From: UBA2653 sp964572685
GTDB lineage: Bacteria; Pseudomonadota; Gammaproteobacteria; Legionellales; Legionellaceae
NCBI GenBank assembly: GCA_964572685.1
Contig: CAZNFJ010000001.1
Coordinates: forward strand, 14,386 to 78,385
Direction: 5' to 3'
DNA length: 64,000 nucleotides
Below, in pieces: positions 1 through 8,451 of the stretch. The notes under the pieces were generated by a model that did no database searches, was not told the DNA's origin, and worked only from the letters and a program-made list of their open reading frames with translations. The translations under genes were made by a program, and so were the position numbers. Numbering within the stretch: position 1 is the first letter of the stretch; every line of letters starts with the position of its first letter.

Positions 1-2
1 TC

Positions 3-806
3 GCTTCCAAACATCATAAAGAACAAGTTATTGCTCCGGTTTTTCAGAAATATTGGAACTGCCGTTTGATAAGAACAGCTTTGGATACTGATTTACTGGG
101 AACATTTACTGGGGAAGTTCCACGAGTGCATGATCAATTGACGACTTGTCGAATGAAAGCCTACCAAGCTGCCTCATTGGCGATGCAAAGCTGTGCAATC
201 GCCTCTGAGGGGTGTTTTGGACCACATCCATTGATTCCATGGGCGCCCATGAATCATGAAGTGATGGTGCTTGTTGATAAAGAGCGAGATATCTTTATTC
301 AAGAAGAATTATTTTCCTATGAAACCAATTATTCAACGCTTCAAATTGATATAAATAGTGAATTAAGTGATTTTTTAGAAAAAGTAAGATTTCCTTCTCA
401 TGGTTTATGTATACAAACCAAGGACTTGGATAAAGTGATTGCAAAGGGCATTCAGACGCATGATGATTTACAAAAAGCCTTGAAAAAAGGATTTTTATTG
501 GATGAAGTCTTGCTTTTGAGTACTGATATGCGGGCGTTATTTAATCCCATGAGAATGAAAGTTATTGGTTTATTAGCAGAGAAGCTTGCGCAAAGAATTT
601 TAAAACTTTGTCCCGCCTGTCAAATGCCCGGATTTGGGAAGGTAGGCGTGGAAGGTGCCTTGCCTTGTAGGGCTTGTCATATGTCTTCTAATGATTATGC
701 CTTTGAGATTTTAGGCTGTGTTAAATGTCATTATCAGGAGCGACAGTGTCGTTCGGATGGTAGAGAAAGTATTGAGCCGCAGTTTTGCGATTTTTGTAAT
801 CCATAA
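3..806 (+). CDS. DUF6671-like zinc-ribbon protein, 5' end cut by window edge
   Basis: The frame is open to the left edge of the window, so the true start lies outside; the TTG at 66 is internal. The N-terminal part has the motif DTDLLGTFTGEVPR typical of proteins I know as the DUF6671 family. The C-terminal ~60 residues hold four Cys pairs (CPAC, CRAC, CVKC, CDFC) that look like two zinc ribbons. Function is unknown in the family as far as I know. It ends 12 nt before the Sua5-like gene and may be co-transcribed with it. The family name rests on motif memory only. Confidence 0.6.
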   Translation, partial: ASKHHKEQVIAPVFQKYWNCRLIRTALDTDLLGTFTGEVPRVHDQLTTCRMKAYQAASLAMQSCAIASEGCFGPHPLIPWAPMNHEVMVLVDKERDIFIQEELFSYETNYSTLQIDINSELSDFLEKVRFPSHGLCIQTKDLDKVIAKGIQTHDDLQKALKKGFLLDEVLLLSTDMRALFNPMRMKVIGLLAEKLAQRILKLCPACQMPGFGKVGVEGALPCRACHMSSNDYAFEILGCVKCHYQERQCRSDGRESIEPQFCDFCNP

Positions 807-818
807 AAGAGTGCTGGA

Positions 819-1745
819 ATGAGTTTTATTACAAATGATATATCATTAATTTTAAGTCGGCTAGAAGCAGGTGATGTCGTGGCGATCCCGACTGAAACGG
901 TTTACGGACTGGCTGCTGATTATGCCAATGAGAAAGCCATTGAAAAAATATTTGCAATGAAAAAGCGACCTTCGCAACATCCTTTAATCATGCATATTTT
1001 ACCTGAATGGGATATTTTAAAATGGGTAAAAGATGTGCCAGATGTTGCCTGGGTAGCAATGAATCGATACTGGCCAGGACCTTTGACACTGGTATTCCAT
1101 TTAAAAGAACAAATGGTATTGCCTTTGATAACCGGAGGGCAAGAAACAGTTGCCATTCGTGCTCCTAGTCATCCACTCATGATGAATTTATTAAGACAAT
1201 TTGGTCGACCTATTGTTGCCCCCTCTGCTAATCCTTTTGAAAAACTAAGTCCTACAACAGCTTCTCATGTGTACAAGCATTTTTTACATGAAGATTTAGC
1301 TATTCTAGATGGCGGTCGATGTGATATTGGTATTGAGTCGACTATTGTGGATATGGCGCATCAGGTCGGCGTTATTTTAAGAGCAGGACAATGCGATTTT
1401 TCATTTGCATCGCTCAAAAAACAAACCGATATACGTGTTCCTGGTGCGCATTCTAAGCATTATCAACCATATAAGCCCTGCTATTATTTTGAAAATTTAG
1501 CAACTTATACAGGGTCTCTTAAAGATTTTTATATCATGCGTTTTGAGCCCACACCTCATCAAAAAACCAATTATCTCTTTCCTTTAGATTTTAATGAGGT
1601 CTGTTTTGAGTTTTATTATCAACTTCAAAAGGCTGATGAAAGCGATGCAAAAGCCATTTTGATTGAACTACCTCGAAATATTGATTTTCAAATGATCACA
1701 GATAAAATCAAAAGAGCGGCTAAATTGTTCTGTGATTCAGATTAG
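819..1745 (+). CDS. tsaC: Threonylcarbamoyl-AMP synthase, Sua5 type
   Basis: This enzyme makes threonylcarbamoyl-AMP from Thr, bicarbonate and ATP, the first step of the t6A37 modification of ANN-decoding tRNAs; TsaE, encoded further on, acts in the second step. The N-terminal ~190 residues are a YrdC domain: TETVYGL near residue 25, KKRPSQHPL near 50, and PSAN then IESTIVD further on. The remaining ~115 residues, with VPGAHSKHYQPYKPC, match the extra Sua5 domain, so at 308 aa this is the long Sua5 form rather than the short E. coli TsaC. ATG at 819 has only a weak purine stretch upstream. The 3' end overlaps the convergent gene by 26 nt. Confidence 0.88.
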   Translation: MSFITNDISLILSRLEAGDVVAIPTETVYGLAADYANEKAIEKIFAMKKRPSQHPLIMHILPEWDILKWVKDVPDVAWVAMNRYWPGPLTLVFHLKEQMVLPLITGGQETVAIRAPSHPLMMNLLRQFGRPIVAPSANPFEKLSPTTASHVYKHFLHEDLAILDGGRCDIGIESTIVDMAHQVGVILRAGQCDFSFASLKKQTDIRVPGAHSKHYQPYKPCYYFENLATYTGSLKDFYIMRFEPTPHQKTNYLFPLDFNEVCFEFYYQLQKADESDAKAILIELPRNIDFQMITDKIKRAAKLFCDSD

Positions 1746-4035
1746 AATTGGCGATTTCTGAAGTTTCCAATAGATGATGATAAGATTGTGTTTCAATAAT
1801 TTTTTCTCCATGTTTAAGAAGATATTGGACAATTTTAGCTTGTAGATCGATTGAAATGTAGGGGCAACTGATCAGCTGTCTAAATAAAAAGTTACATTGA
1901 TGAACGCGCTCAATAGGAGAGGCCTTTATTATAATATCTCCAAGTTCAAATGTTAAATTGATATTGAGTGTTTGTAAAATAAAGGATATGAACATGCTTC
2001 TCAATACATGCAGGCCAGATGGAGGTAAAAAGTCAATCAAATTATTTTCTTTGAGTAGTGTGATGATGAGTATAATTTTATTGATTTGGTATGTGGTTTG
2101 ATAGGGATTGAGTATCAGTAGAGCCATGTTCATTTTGATATGGTTTTCGAGTGGTAATACTTGATGAATTAATTGCGGATTTTGCTCATTGATGCGTATC
2201 AAATGGTCGAGTAATTTGATTTGCATATCATGATGAGTGTGCTGGTACATCGCAAAAATAATTTGAATTTTAAAATGAGGTAAAATATCTAGATCTGCCA
2301 ATGTATTCAAATACACCAGATGGTTTTCCAAAGAATTTTGAAGTTGGAAAGATGGATTGGTAAATAGCTGCTTTAAAAAAATTTTCATTTTTTGTTGGTG
2401 GGGCAGTTGCTTTTGGTTTCTATTATTTAAGTTGAAGAGTTTAAATAATAAATTATAATCCTCAGTGCGAAGTTTATGTCGAAATAAATGAACCTTTTCA
2501 AGAAAGTTCAAGTTGTTGAGAATTTCATATAAATAATGACTTTGGATTCCCCGGTTCTTGATTAATAATCTGAGTGATGTGATTTTTAGTCGAAATGTAT
2601 CGAGTTTATCATCTTTTTTAAAGTAAGTTATCTTTTTTTCGAGATTATCTAACCACCAGTTCAGATATTTATCATGAACCTTGAATGAGTAAATATTTAA
2701 TATAGCGGATGTCAATCTATTCAAATCAAGCCAACATAATATTTTCTTGAATTGGCGCAGATTTAGTTTTAAAAACAAATGCTCATGTAGGGAAGAGTGT
2801 GGATTATTTTCATACAGCATTTGTAGAACAAGCAAATCAGAATCAAAATTAATATCGCAAGACATTTCATATTGAGCATGTTTTAAATATTTTTTTATAA
2901 GGGGTTGGGGGTGATGTTGTAATTGAGAGAATAATTTTGATCTTTGATGATAATCCTTATTCAGAGACAAAGGGTCGTATTGAAAATAGGAAAGTAAGAT
3001 ATTTAATGAAATAAATCCATGTAAAGCGGCCATTTCCATTCTATGCTCTGGAGTAAAAACGCCTTCTATCTCCATAGGATTGTAATTATTTTGATAATTT
3101 AAAGTGACTATATATTCTTCGTGTATATTAGAAATGATGGTTTCAGTTATTTGCAAACGTTCGATACAATCATAATGTGTTTGAAGACGTGCAGATGGAA
3201 TAACGAGGTCATAAAGTGGATGGTTTTTGAGTGAGAGCAAAAATGCTAAATTGAGTACGGGTTTTTGAAGAGCGTCATGAATGAGTTGTAGCTTTTGCTC
3301 ATTGGAAAGTAGAGATTCATTACTTAAAAATGCTTGAAAATGAACTTTGGATGCAGAATAAAGATGATTATCTAAGCCTAGACTAAAAAAGAACTGTTTA
3401 TATTCAAAGGGAATATCTGAATTGACAAAGCCCAATAACAATTGGTGTCGATAAGTATGAATATATAGATTTTTGGTCAATAGAGATAGGAAAACAGTTT
3501 TTTCTAATAAATTTTTAAAATCAATTTCATTAAATGCGCGCCAAGTCAACCGAAATTCATTCTGACTGTATAAAGAAGCAAGCGTAAATAATATATCGGG
3601 TTTTTCATGAAGTTTAAGATTGGCTTCTAAAATTTGTATAATCCAGTGAATTTTAAGATCTAACTTTTTAAAACAATGGTCAAAATGAAGATAATTTTCG
3701 ATAAAATATTTTTTTTCTTCTTCTCGATAAGGCGATCTTAAGAACTCAATCACTCTGTGATAATTTCTAAATATGGGTTGATTGATAGAATATTGCTTTG
3801 CAAGAGACAATTGATGAAAAGGCAATGCGGCGTTTAAAGGCGACTTTAAGTATTTTTGAAGATGTGCTGGGTGTGTCACTAAAATATGATGAATCAACTC
3901 TCTAAAATAGAATAACTCACGGGTATTGTTTTTTGCATTTTTATAAGCGACTAGCAATTTTTCAATATCTTGATAACTCAATAAATGCAAAGTCATAATT
4001 TGTAAATTTTTACATAATTCAAGTATGTTTATCAT
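1720..4035 (-). CDS. Large uncharacterised alpha-helical protein (771 aa)
   Basis: I do not recognise this protein. It is long and leucine/histidine/asparagine-rich, with many amphipathic helix-like segments and no evident signal peptide, membrane span or catalytic motif, so an alpha-solenoid (HEAT/ARM-like) fold is a reasonable guess. The ATG at 4035 has only a poor SD; ATG at 3996 is an alternative. It is monocistronic, faces the tRNA-Val promoter upstream and overlaps tsaC at its 3' end. In a Dot/Icm organism, large helical orphans are often secreted substrates, but nothing in this sequence proves that. Confidence 0.7.
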   Translation of the reverse strand: MINILELCKNLQIMTLHLLSYQDIEKLLVAYKNAKNNTRELFYFRELIHHILVTHPAHLQKYLKSPLNAALPFHQLSLAKQYSINQPIFRNYHRVIEFLRSPYREEEKKYFIENYLHFDHCFKKLDLKIHWIIQILEANLKLHEKPDILFTLASLYSQNEFRLTWRAFNEIDFKNLLEKTVFLSLLTKNLYIHTYRHQLLLGFVNSDIPFEYKQFFFSLGLDNHLYSASKVHFQAFLSNESLLSNEQKLQLIHDALQKPVLNLAFLLSLKNHPLYDLVIPSARLQTHYDCIERLQITETIISNIHEEYIVTLNYQNNYNPMEIEGVFTPEHRMEMAALHGFISLNILLSYFQYDPLSLNKDYHQRSKLFSQLQHHPQPLIKKYLKHAQYEMSCDINFDSDLLVLQMLYENNPHSSLHEHLFLKLNLRQFKKILCWLDLNRLTSAILNIYSFKVHDKYLNWWLDNLEKKITYFKKDDKLDTFRLKITSLRLLIKNRGIQSHYLYEILNNLNFLEKVHLFRHKLRTEDYNLLFKLFNLNNRNQKQLPHQQKMKIFLKQLFTNPSFQLQNSLENHLVYLNTLADLDILPHFKIQIIFAMYQHTHHDMQIKLLDHLIRINEQNPQLIHQVLPLENHIKMNMALLILNPYQTTYQINKIILIITLLKENNLIDFLPPSGLHVLRSMFISFILQTLNINLTFELGDIIIKASPIERVHQCNFLFRQLISCPYISIDLQAKIVQYLLKHGEKIIETQSYHHLLETSEIANSNLNHRTI

Positions 4036-4107
4036 ATTAAGCCCACTTAGGTTGCAAATTAATCAATTATACAGATATTTTATAATAAAAAAAGTTTTTA
4101 ATGGACC

Positions 4108-4135
4108 TTGACAAGGCTTTGTTGCATGCTAAACT
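4108..4135 (+). promoter_or_regulatory. Sigma-70 promoter of tRNA-Val
   Basis: TTGACA (4108-4113), a 16-bp spacer and TAAACT (4130-4135). The -35 is a perfect consensus. Transcription should begin near 4142, about 12 nt before the tRNA 5' end. Confidence 0.8.
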
Positions 4136-4153
4136 AGCGACAGTTTGAATGAA

Positions 4154-4228
4154 AGGCACGTAGCTCAGTGGTAGAGCACCACCTTGACATGGTGGTGGTC
4201 GGTGGTTCGATCCCACTCGTGCCTACCA
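4154..4228 (+). tRNA. tRNA-Val(GAC)
   Basis: The 75-nt sequence folds as a complete cloverleaf. The acceptor stem AGGCACG/CGTGCCT is followed by A and an encoded CCA. The D arm is GCTC/GAGC, the anticodon stem CCACC/GGTGG closes the loop TTGACAT (anticodon GAC, reading GUC/GUU), and the T arm is GGTGG/CCACT around TTCGATC. It has its own promoter upstream and a terminator 10 nt downstream. Confidence 0.97.
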
Positions 4229-4238
4229 TATTTGATTA

Positions 4239-4263
4239 GCCCCTGATTTTGGGGTTTTTTTTT
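4239..4263 (+). terminator. Intrinsic terminator between tRNA-Val and thrS
   Basis: A short GC hairpin (CCCC, loop TGATTTT, GGGG) is followed by nine T residues. It ends 27 nt before the thrS start codon, so it may act as the tRNA terminator and also as an attenuator or control structure for thrS. Confidence 0.8.
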
Positions 4264-4290
4264 ATTCATCAAAGTCTAAAGGAAAATGCC

Positions 4291-6198
4291 GTGCTGAATT
4301 TGCGATTGCCTGATGGTCAAGTTCGTTTAATCGATCAACCCATGACGGTTATTGACTTTGCTAAAACGATCAGTACAAGTCTTGCCAAAAGTGCAATAGC
4401 CGCTGAAATCAATGGAAAATTGGTTGATATGTCTTATCTTTTAAGCGAAGATGCAGAGATTAAAATCATAACTGAAAAAGATGAAGCTGTATTAGAAGTG
4501 ATTCGCCATTCAAGCGCACACTTGATGGCACAAGCGGTCAAGGCATTATTTCCCACCGCAAAAATGGCTATTGGACCTGTCATTGACGATGGATTTTATT
4601 ATGACTTTGATTATGAGCGTTCTTTCACGCCGGAAGATTTACAAGTCATCGAAAAGAAAATGCAAGAGTTAGCAACAGCTAATTATGCTGTTGAACGGTT
4701 GACGATGACTCGTCGGGAAGCTTTGGATTTTTTTGAACAACAAAATGAAAGTTATAAAGTTGAGTTGATTTCGGCTCTTCCTGAAGGTGATACAATTAGC
4801 TTGTATCGTCAAGGTGATTTTGTGGACTTATGTCGTGGACCACATGTTCCTTCTACCGGCCGTATAAAAGCAGTTAAATTAATGAAATTAGCCGGCGCAT
4901 ATTGGCGTGGTGATGTTAATAACCCGATGCTGCAAAGAATTTATGGTACGGCATGGGCCAATAAAGAGGCCTTGAACGCCTATTTACATCGATTAGAAGA
5001 ATCAGAAAAAAGAGATCATCGCAAATTAGGGCGCGCTTTGGATTTGTTTCACTTTCAAGATATTGCGCCTGGTATGGTGTTTTGGCACCCCAAGGGTTGG
5101 ACACTATATCAAATTTTAGAACAATATATGCGGAATCGTTTAAAAGACTACGGTTATCAAGAAATTCGAACGCCACAAGTTGTCGATCGCGTATTATGGG
5201 AACAATCTGGGCATTGGCAGAATTTTCGTGAAGAAATGTTTATCACTGAAACTGAAAATCGTCATTACGCAATCAAACCCATGAATTGTCCTTGTCATGT
5301 GCAGGTTTTTAATCAAGGAATTAAAAGTTATCGTGATTTGCCAATTCGTTTTTCAGAGTTTGGCAACTGTCACCGTTGTGAACCAAGTGGTTCTTTGCAT
5401 GGGTTAATGCGCGTGCGTAACATGGTTCAAGACGATGCTCATATTTTTTGTACTGAAGAGCAAATTCAAAGTGAAGTTAGTCATATGTTGTCTTTATTGC
5501 AATCGGTATATAAAGACTTTGGTTTTGAGAACATGTTTTATCGTTTAGCTTTGCGTCCAGAAAAACGAGTTGGCGATGATGAAACTTGGGATAAAGCCGA
5601 ATATGCATTGGCCCAAGCCATGCGTGAACATGGTATGCAATGGGTTGATGCTCCTGGAGAGGGAGCTTTCTATGGTCCTAAGATAGAGTTTACTTTATCA
5701 GATTGTTTGGGACGTAAATGGCAGTGTGGTACCATTCAGGTTGATTTTTCGATGCCGGTACGTTTAAGTGCAGAATATGTCGCTGAAGATGGCCAAAAAC
5801 ATCATCCGGTGATGCTGCACAGAGCAATATTGGGTTCTTTTGAGCGTTTTATTGGAGTTCTGATAGAACATTACGCAGGAAAGTTTCCAACATGGTTGGC
5901 TCCTATTCAAGTGATGGTGATGCCGATTAGTGAAAAACATAATAATTATGTGCAAAATGTTGTCGAACATTTGCAAAATTTAGGATTTAGGGTACAATTT
6001 GACTTGAGAAATGAAAAAATTGGATTTAAAATTCGCGAACATACTTTGCAGAAGATTCCATTTTTTATCATTCTTGGTGACCAAGAATATCAGCAGAAAG
6101 AAATCAGAGTGCGTTCTTTAGATGGTACAGATTTAGGTGCTATGAGTATTGATGGCTTTGCTGAATTTTTGCAGGAAAAAATTAATCAAAAAAATTAA
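4291..6198 (+). CDS. thrS: Threonyl-tRNA synthetase
   Basis: Charges tRNA-Thr; cytoplasmic class II synthetase. With GTG at 4291 the protein is 635 aa, close to the 642 of E. coli. An SD (AAAGGAA, from 4279) lies 6-8 nt upstream, whereas the upstream TTG at 4249 lies inside the terminator. Visible domains: TGS (residues ~1-60, LRLPDGQV), the N2 editing domain with HSSAH and DLCRGPH, and the catalytic core with MNCPCH (zinc Cys), HGLMRVR and the late HRAILGSFERF. The C-terminal ~100 residues are the anticodon-binding domain. It heads the conserved thrS-infC-rpmI-rplT order. No separate promoter is evident after the tRNA terminator. Confidence 0.97.
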   Translation: MLNLRLPDGQVRLIDQPMTVIDFAKTISTSLAKSAIAAEINGKLVDMSYLLSEDAEIKIITEKDEAVLEVIRHSSAHLMAQAVKALFPTAKMAIGPVIDDGFYYDFDYERSFTPEDLQVIEKKMQELATANYAVERLTMTRREALDFFEQQNESYKVELISALPEGDTISLYRQGDFVDLCRGPHVPSTGRIKAVKLMKLAGAYWRGDVNNPMLQRIYGTAWANKEALNAYLHRLEESEKRDHRKLGRALDLFHFQDIAPGMVFWHPKGWTLYQILEQYMRNRLKDYGYQEIRTPQVVDRVLWEQSGHWQNFREEMFITETENRHYAIKPMNCPCHVQVFNQGIKSYRDLPIRFSEFGNCHRCEPSGSLHGLMRVRNMVQDDAHIFCTEEQIQSEVSHMLSLLQSVYKDFGFENMFYRLALRPEKRVGDDETWDKAEYALAQAMREHGMQWVDAPGEGAFYGPKIEFTLSDCLGRKWQCGTIQVDFSMPVRLSAEYVAEDGQKHHPVMLHRAILGSFERFIGVLIEHYAGKFPTWLAPIQVMVMPISEKHNNYVQNVVEHLQNLGFRVQFDLRNEKIGFKIREHTLQKIPFFIILGDQEYQQKEIRVRSLDGTDLGAMSIDGFAEFLQEKINQKN

Positions 6199-6213
6199 CA
6201 GGAGGGCATAGAT

Positions 6214-6747
6214 ATTTGCGCATCTATGAAGCGTGACAATGATAGGGCACGCATTAATCACCAGATTACTATACCAGAAGTGCGTCTAATTGATGCAGAG
6301 GGTGAACAAGTTGGTATTGTTTCAACAAGAGAAGCATTACGAGCGGCAGAGGAAAGTGGGTTGGATTTAGTTGAAATTTCCCCTACTGCCAAACCGCCTG
6401 TATGTCGTATCATGGACTATGGTAAATTTTTGTTTGAGGTTAGTAAAAAACAAGCAGAAGCCAAAAAGAAACAGAAACAAATTCAAGTGAAAGAGTTGAA
6501 GTTTCGTCCTACGACTGAAGAAGGGGATTATCAGGTAAAACTACGCAACCTGGTCCGTTTCCTAGAGCACGGTGATAAAGTTAAAATTACGCTGCGATTT
6601 CGTGGTCGCGAAGTAGCGCATCAAGATTTGGGTATGAAAATTCTTGAGCGTTTGCAACAAGATACAGCGGAATTTGGAATTGTCGAGCAACAAGCTAAGC
6701 GTGAAGGTCGACAGTTATTGATGGTTTTATCGCCGAAAAAGAAATAA
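6214..6747 (+). CDS. infC: Translation initiation factor IF-3, probable AUU start
   Basis: IF-3 keeps 30S subunits free and rejects non-canonical start codons. The C-terminal half is very conserved (KFRPTTEEGDYQVKLRNL, ITLRFRGREVAHQ). The first in-frame ATG (6226) lies 19 nt from the only good SD (GGAGGG, 6201-6206). An in-frame ATT at 6214 lies 7 nt from that SD and gives a 177-aa protein (E. coli has 180). This matches the famous AUU start of infC, through which IF-3 represses its own synthesis. The start is therefore inferred from spacing and precedent; the gene identity is certain. Confidence 0.93.
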   Translation: MCASMKRDNDRARINHQITIPEVRLIDAEGEQVGIVSTREALRAAEESGLDLVEISPTAKPPVCRIMDYGKFLFEVSKKQAEAKKKQKQIQVKELKFRPTTEEGDYQVKLRNLVRFLEHGDKVKITLRFRGREVAHQDLGMKILERLQQDTAEFGIVEQQAKREGRQLLMVLSPKKK

Positions 6748-6777
6748 TTGTCATTTAACAATGCGGAGTGTATTTGT

Positions 6778-6978
6778 ATGCCAAAATTAAAATCTCATCG
6801 AGGCGCTTGTAAGCGTTTTCGTAAAACAGCTAGTGGGGCCATTAAACGCAAAGGCGCTTATCGTAACCACATTCTTACCAAAAAAGCAACGAAGGCAAAA
6901 CGTCATTTAAGAACTGATTGCACACATTTGAAACCTTGTGATGCTAAGTTGGCGGCTCGTATGTTGAATGGTGGTTAG
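6778..6978 (+). CDS. rpmI: 50S ribosomal protein L35
   Basis: A 66-aa, strongly basic protein beginning MPKLKSHRGACKRFRKTASG, as expected for L35 (usually 64-66 aa). The ATG at 6778 has a GGAG 9 nt upstream; extension of the frame back to 6748 is not supported. It sits between infC and rplT, as in most bacteria, and is probably cotranscribed with both. Confidence 0.97.
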   Translation: MPKLKSHRGACKRFRKTASGAIKRKGAYRNHILTKKATKAKRHLRTDCTHLKPCDAKLAARMLNGG

Positions 6979-6992
6979 AGAGGAGTATTGCA

Positions 6993-7352
6993 ATGCCTAG
7001 AGTTAAACGTGGTGTGACCGCCAAAGCGCGTCATAAAAAAATATTGAGTCAAGCGAAAGGTTATTACGGCGCTCGTAGTCGTACCTATCGTGTTGCGAAA
7101 CAAGCCGTGATCAAAGCAGGCCAATATGCCTATCGTGATCGTCGTCAGAAAAAACGTCAATTTCGTGCTTTATGGATTGTGCGTATCAATGCAGAAGCGA
7201 GAGCATGTGGCTTAAGTTATAGTCAATTGATGAATGGTTTGAAAAAAGCCGCAATCGAATTAGATAGAAAAGTATTAGCTGATCTAGCTGTTCATGATAA
7301 AGCAGCATTTGCTCAAGTGGTTGAACAGGCGAGAGCTGCATTGGCCAGTTGA
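6993..7352 (+). CDS. rplT: 50S ribosomal protein L20
   Basis: 119 aa, basic, beginning MPRVKRGVTAKARHKKIL, the standard L20 N-terminus; L20 binds 23S rRNA early in 50S assembly. The SD GAGGAG lies just upstream of ATG 6993. In E. coli, L20 represses rpmI-rplT translation; whether that happens here cannot be seen from sequence alone. A strong terminator follows. Confidence 0.98.
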   Translation: MPRVKRGVTAKARHKKILSQAKGYYGARSRTYRVAKQAVIKAGQYAYRDRRQKKRQFRALWIVRINAEARACGLSYSQLMNGLKKAAIELDRKVLADLAVHDKAAFAQVVEQARAALAS

Positions 7353-7385
7353 TCGATAAAGTAAAACTTTTGGTTTTCACTTTTT

Positions 7386-7412
7386 AAGGAGGCGCTGGCC
7401 TCCTTATTTTTT
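7386..7412 (+). terminator. Intrinsic terminator after rplT
   Basis: An 8-bp perfect stem AAGGAGGC/GCCTCCTT with loop GCTG, then A and six T. It separates rplT from pheS; in E. coli this position carries the pheM attenuator, so partial read-through into pheST is possible. Confidence 0.9.
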
Positions 7413-7426
7413 AAAGAGCATTTCTT

Positions 7427-8440
7427 ATGGCGCAAAGTATAGAAGAATTACAAAATCAGGCGTGTCAGGAGATTGATACAGCCTCTCATCCAAAAGATCT
7501 CGAGCACATTCGCATTCACTATCTTGGAAAAAAGGGACGTTTGACGGAAGTGATGAAAAGCTTGTCCAATTTGTCTGCAAGTGAGAAGCCTAAATTAGGT
7601 CAATTGGTCAATGTTGCCAAAACCGTGATTCAAGAACGTCTAGATTCCAGGGGCCTAATTCTTCAAGAACAAGTTCTTCAAGAACAGATTCTAGCCCAAA
7701 CTATTGATGTGACTCTTTCAGGTCGTGTCTGTCCTGTGGGACATTTACACCCGGTCACTCAAACGAAAAATCGCTTGGCTGATTTTTTCTTGAAATTGGG
7801 ATTTGACTTGATGACAGGTTCTGAAATTGAAACTGATTTTAATAATTTTACCGCATTAAATATTCCCGAACATCATCCCGCTCGCGCGATGCATGATACT
7901 TTCTATGTGGCGCCAGGACATCTATTAAGAACACATACCTCGCCTGTACAAATTGGTGCTTTAAAACAAGGCGTTCCTGTTCGAGTGATTGCGCCGGGTC
8001 GTGTATTCCGTCATGACTCTGATGTGACGCATACGCCGATGTTTCATCAACTTGAAGGTTTGATGATCGATAAAACATCGCATCTAGCTCATTTGAAATA
8101 TATTTTACAACAAGCGTTTTCTTATTTTTTTGAAAAAGAAATCCAATTTCGCTTTCGACCATCTTATTTTCCTTTTACCGAACCATCTGCAGAAATGGAT
8201 ATGACTTGTCATCAATGTGAAGGCAAGGGCTGTCGTCTGTGCAAGCATACTGGATGGATTGAAATTGGTGGTTGTGGCATGGTGCATCCGAATGTTTTAG
8301 ATGCAGCAGGCGTAGATTCCAACCAATACCAGGGCTGGGCCTTTGGTATCGGATTAGATCGTTTAGCCATGCTTGCTTATGGTATTGACGATTTACGCAT
8401 GATGTTTGAAAACGATGTCATGTTTTTGCAACAGTTTTAG
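7427..8440 (+). CDS. pheS: Phenylalanyl-tRNA synthetase alpha subunit
   Basis: Catalytic subunit of the (alpha-beta)2 PheRS. The 337-aa protein has an N-terminal coiled-coil arm (residues ~1-90) and a class II core with HPVTQT, GSEIETDFNNF, HPARAMHDTFY, the motif 2 region FRHDSDVTHTPMFHQLEG and the motif 3 region GWAFGIGLDRLAM. An inserted Cys cluster (CHQCEGKGCRLC) precedes the conserved GCGMVHPNVL; similar Cys-rich insertions occur in many PheS. The SD (AAAGAG) lies 10 nt before ATG 7427. pheT begins 12 nt after the stop. Confidence 0.97.
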   Translation: MAQSIEELQNQACQEIDTASHPKDLEHIRIHYLGKKGRLTEVMKSLSNLSASEKPKLGQLVNVAKTVIQERLDSRGLILQEQVLQEQILAQTIDVTLSGRVCPVGHLHPVTQTKNRLADFFLKLGFDLMTGSEIETDFNNFTALNIPEHHPARAMHDTFYVAPGHLLRTHTSPVQIGALKQGVPVRVIAPGRVFRHDSDVTHTPMFHQLEGLMIDKTSHLAHLKYILQQAFSYFFEKEIQFRFRPSYFPFTEPSAEMDMTCHQCEGKGCRLCKHTGWIEIGGCGMVHPNVLDAAGVDSNQYQGWAFGIGLDRLAMLAYGIDDLRMMFENDVMFLQQF

Positions 8441-8451
8441 GAGTGCCGTTG

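Noticed and set aside
4249..4290. Upstream TTG start of thrS
   Set aside because: It lies in the terminator hairpin and adds a non-homologous poly-Phe segment.
7377..7426. A phenylalanine leader-peptide attenuator of pheST
   Set aside because: No short ORF rich in Phe codons precedes the terminator; only the hairpin is present.
8277..8330. Cys-rich stretch of PheS as a novel zinc insertion
   Set aside because: Similar CxxC insertions before the GCGMVHP motif are common in bacterial PheS.
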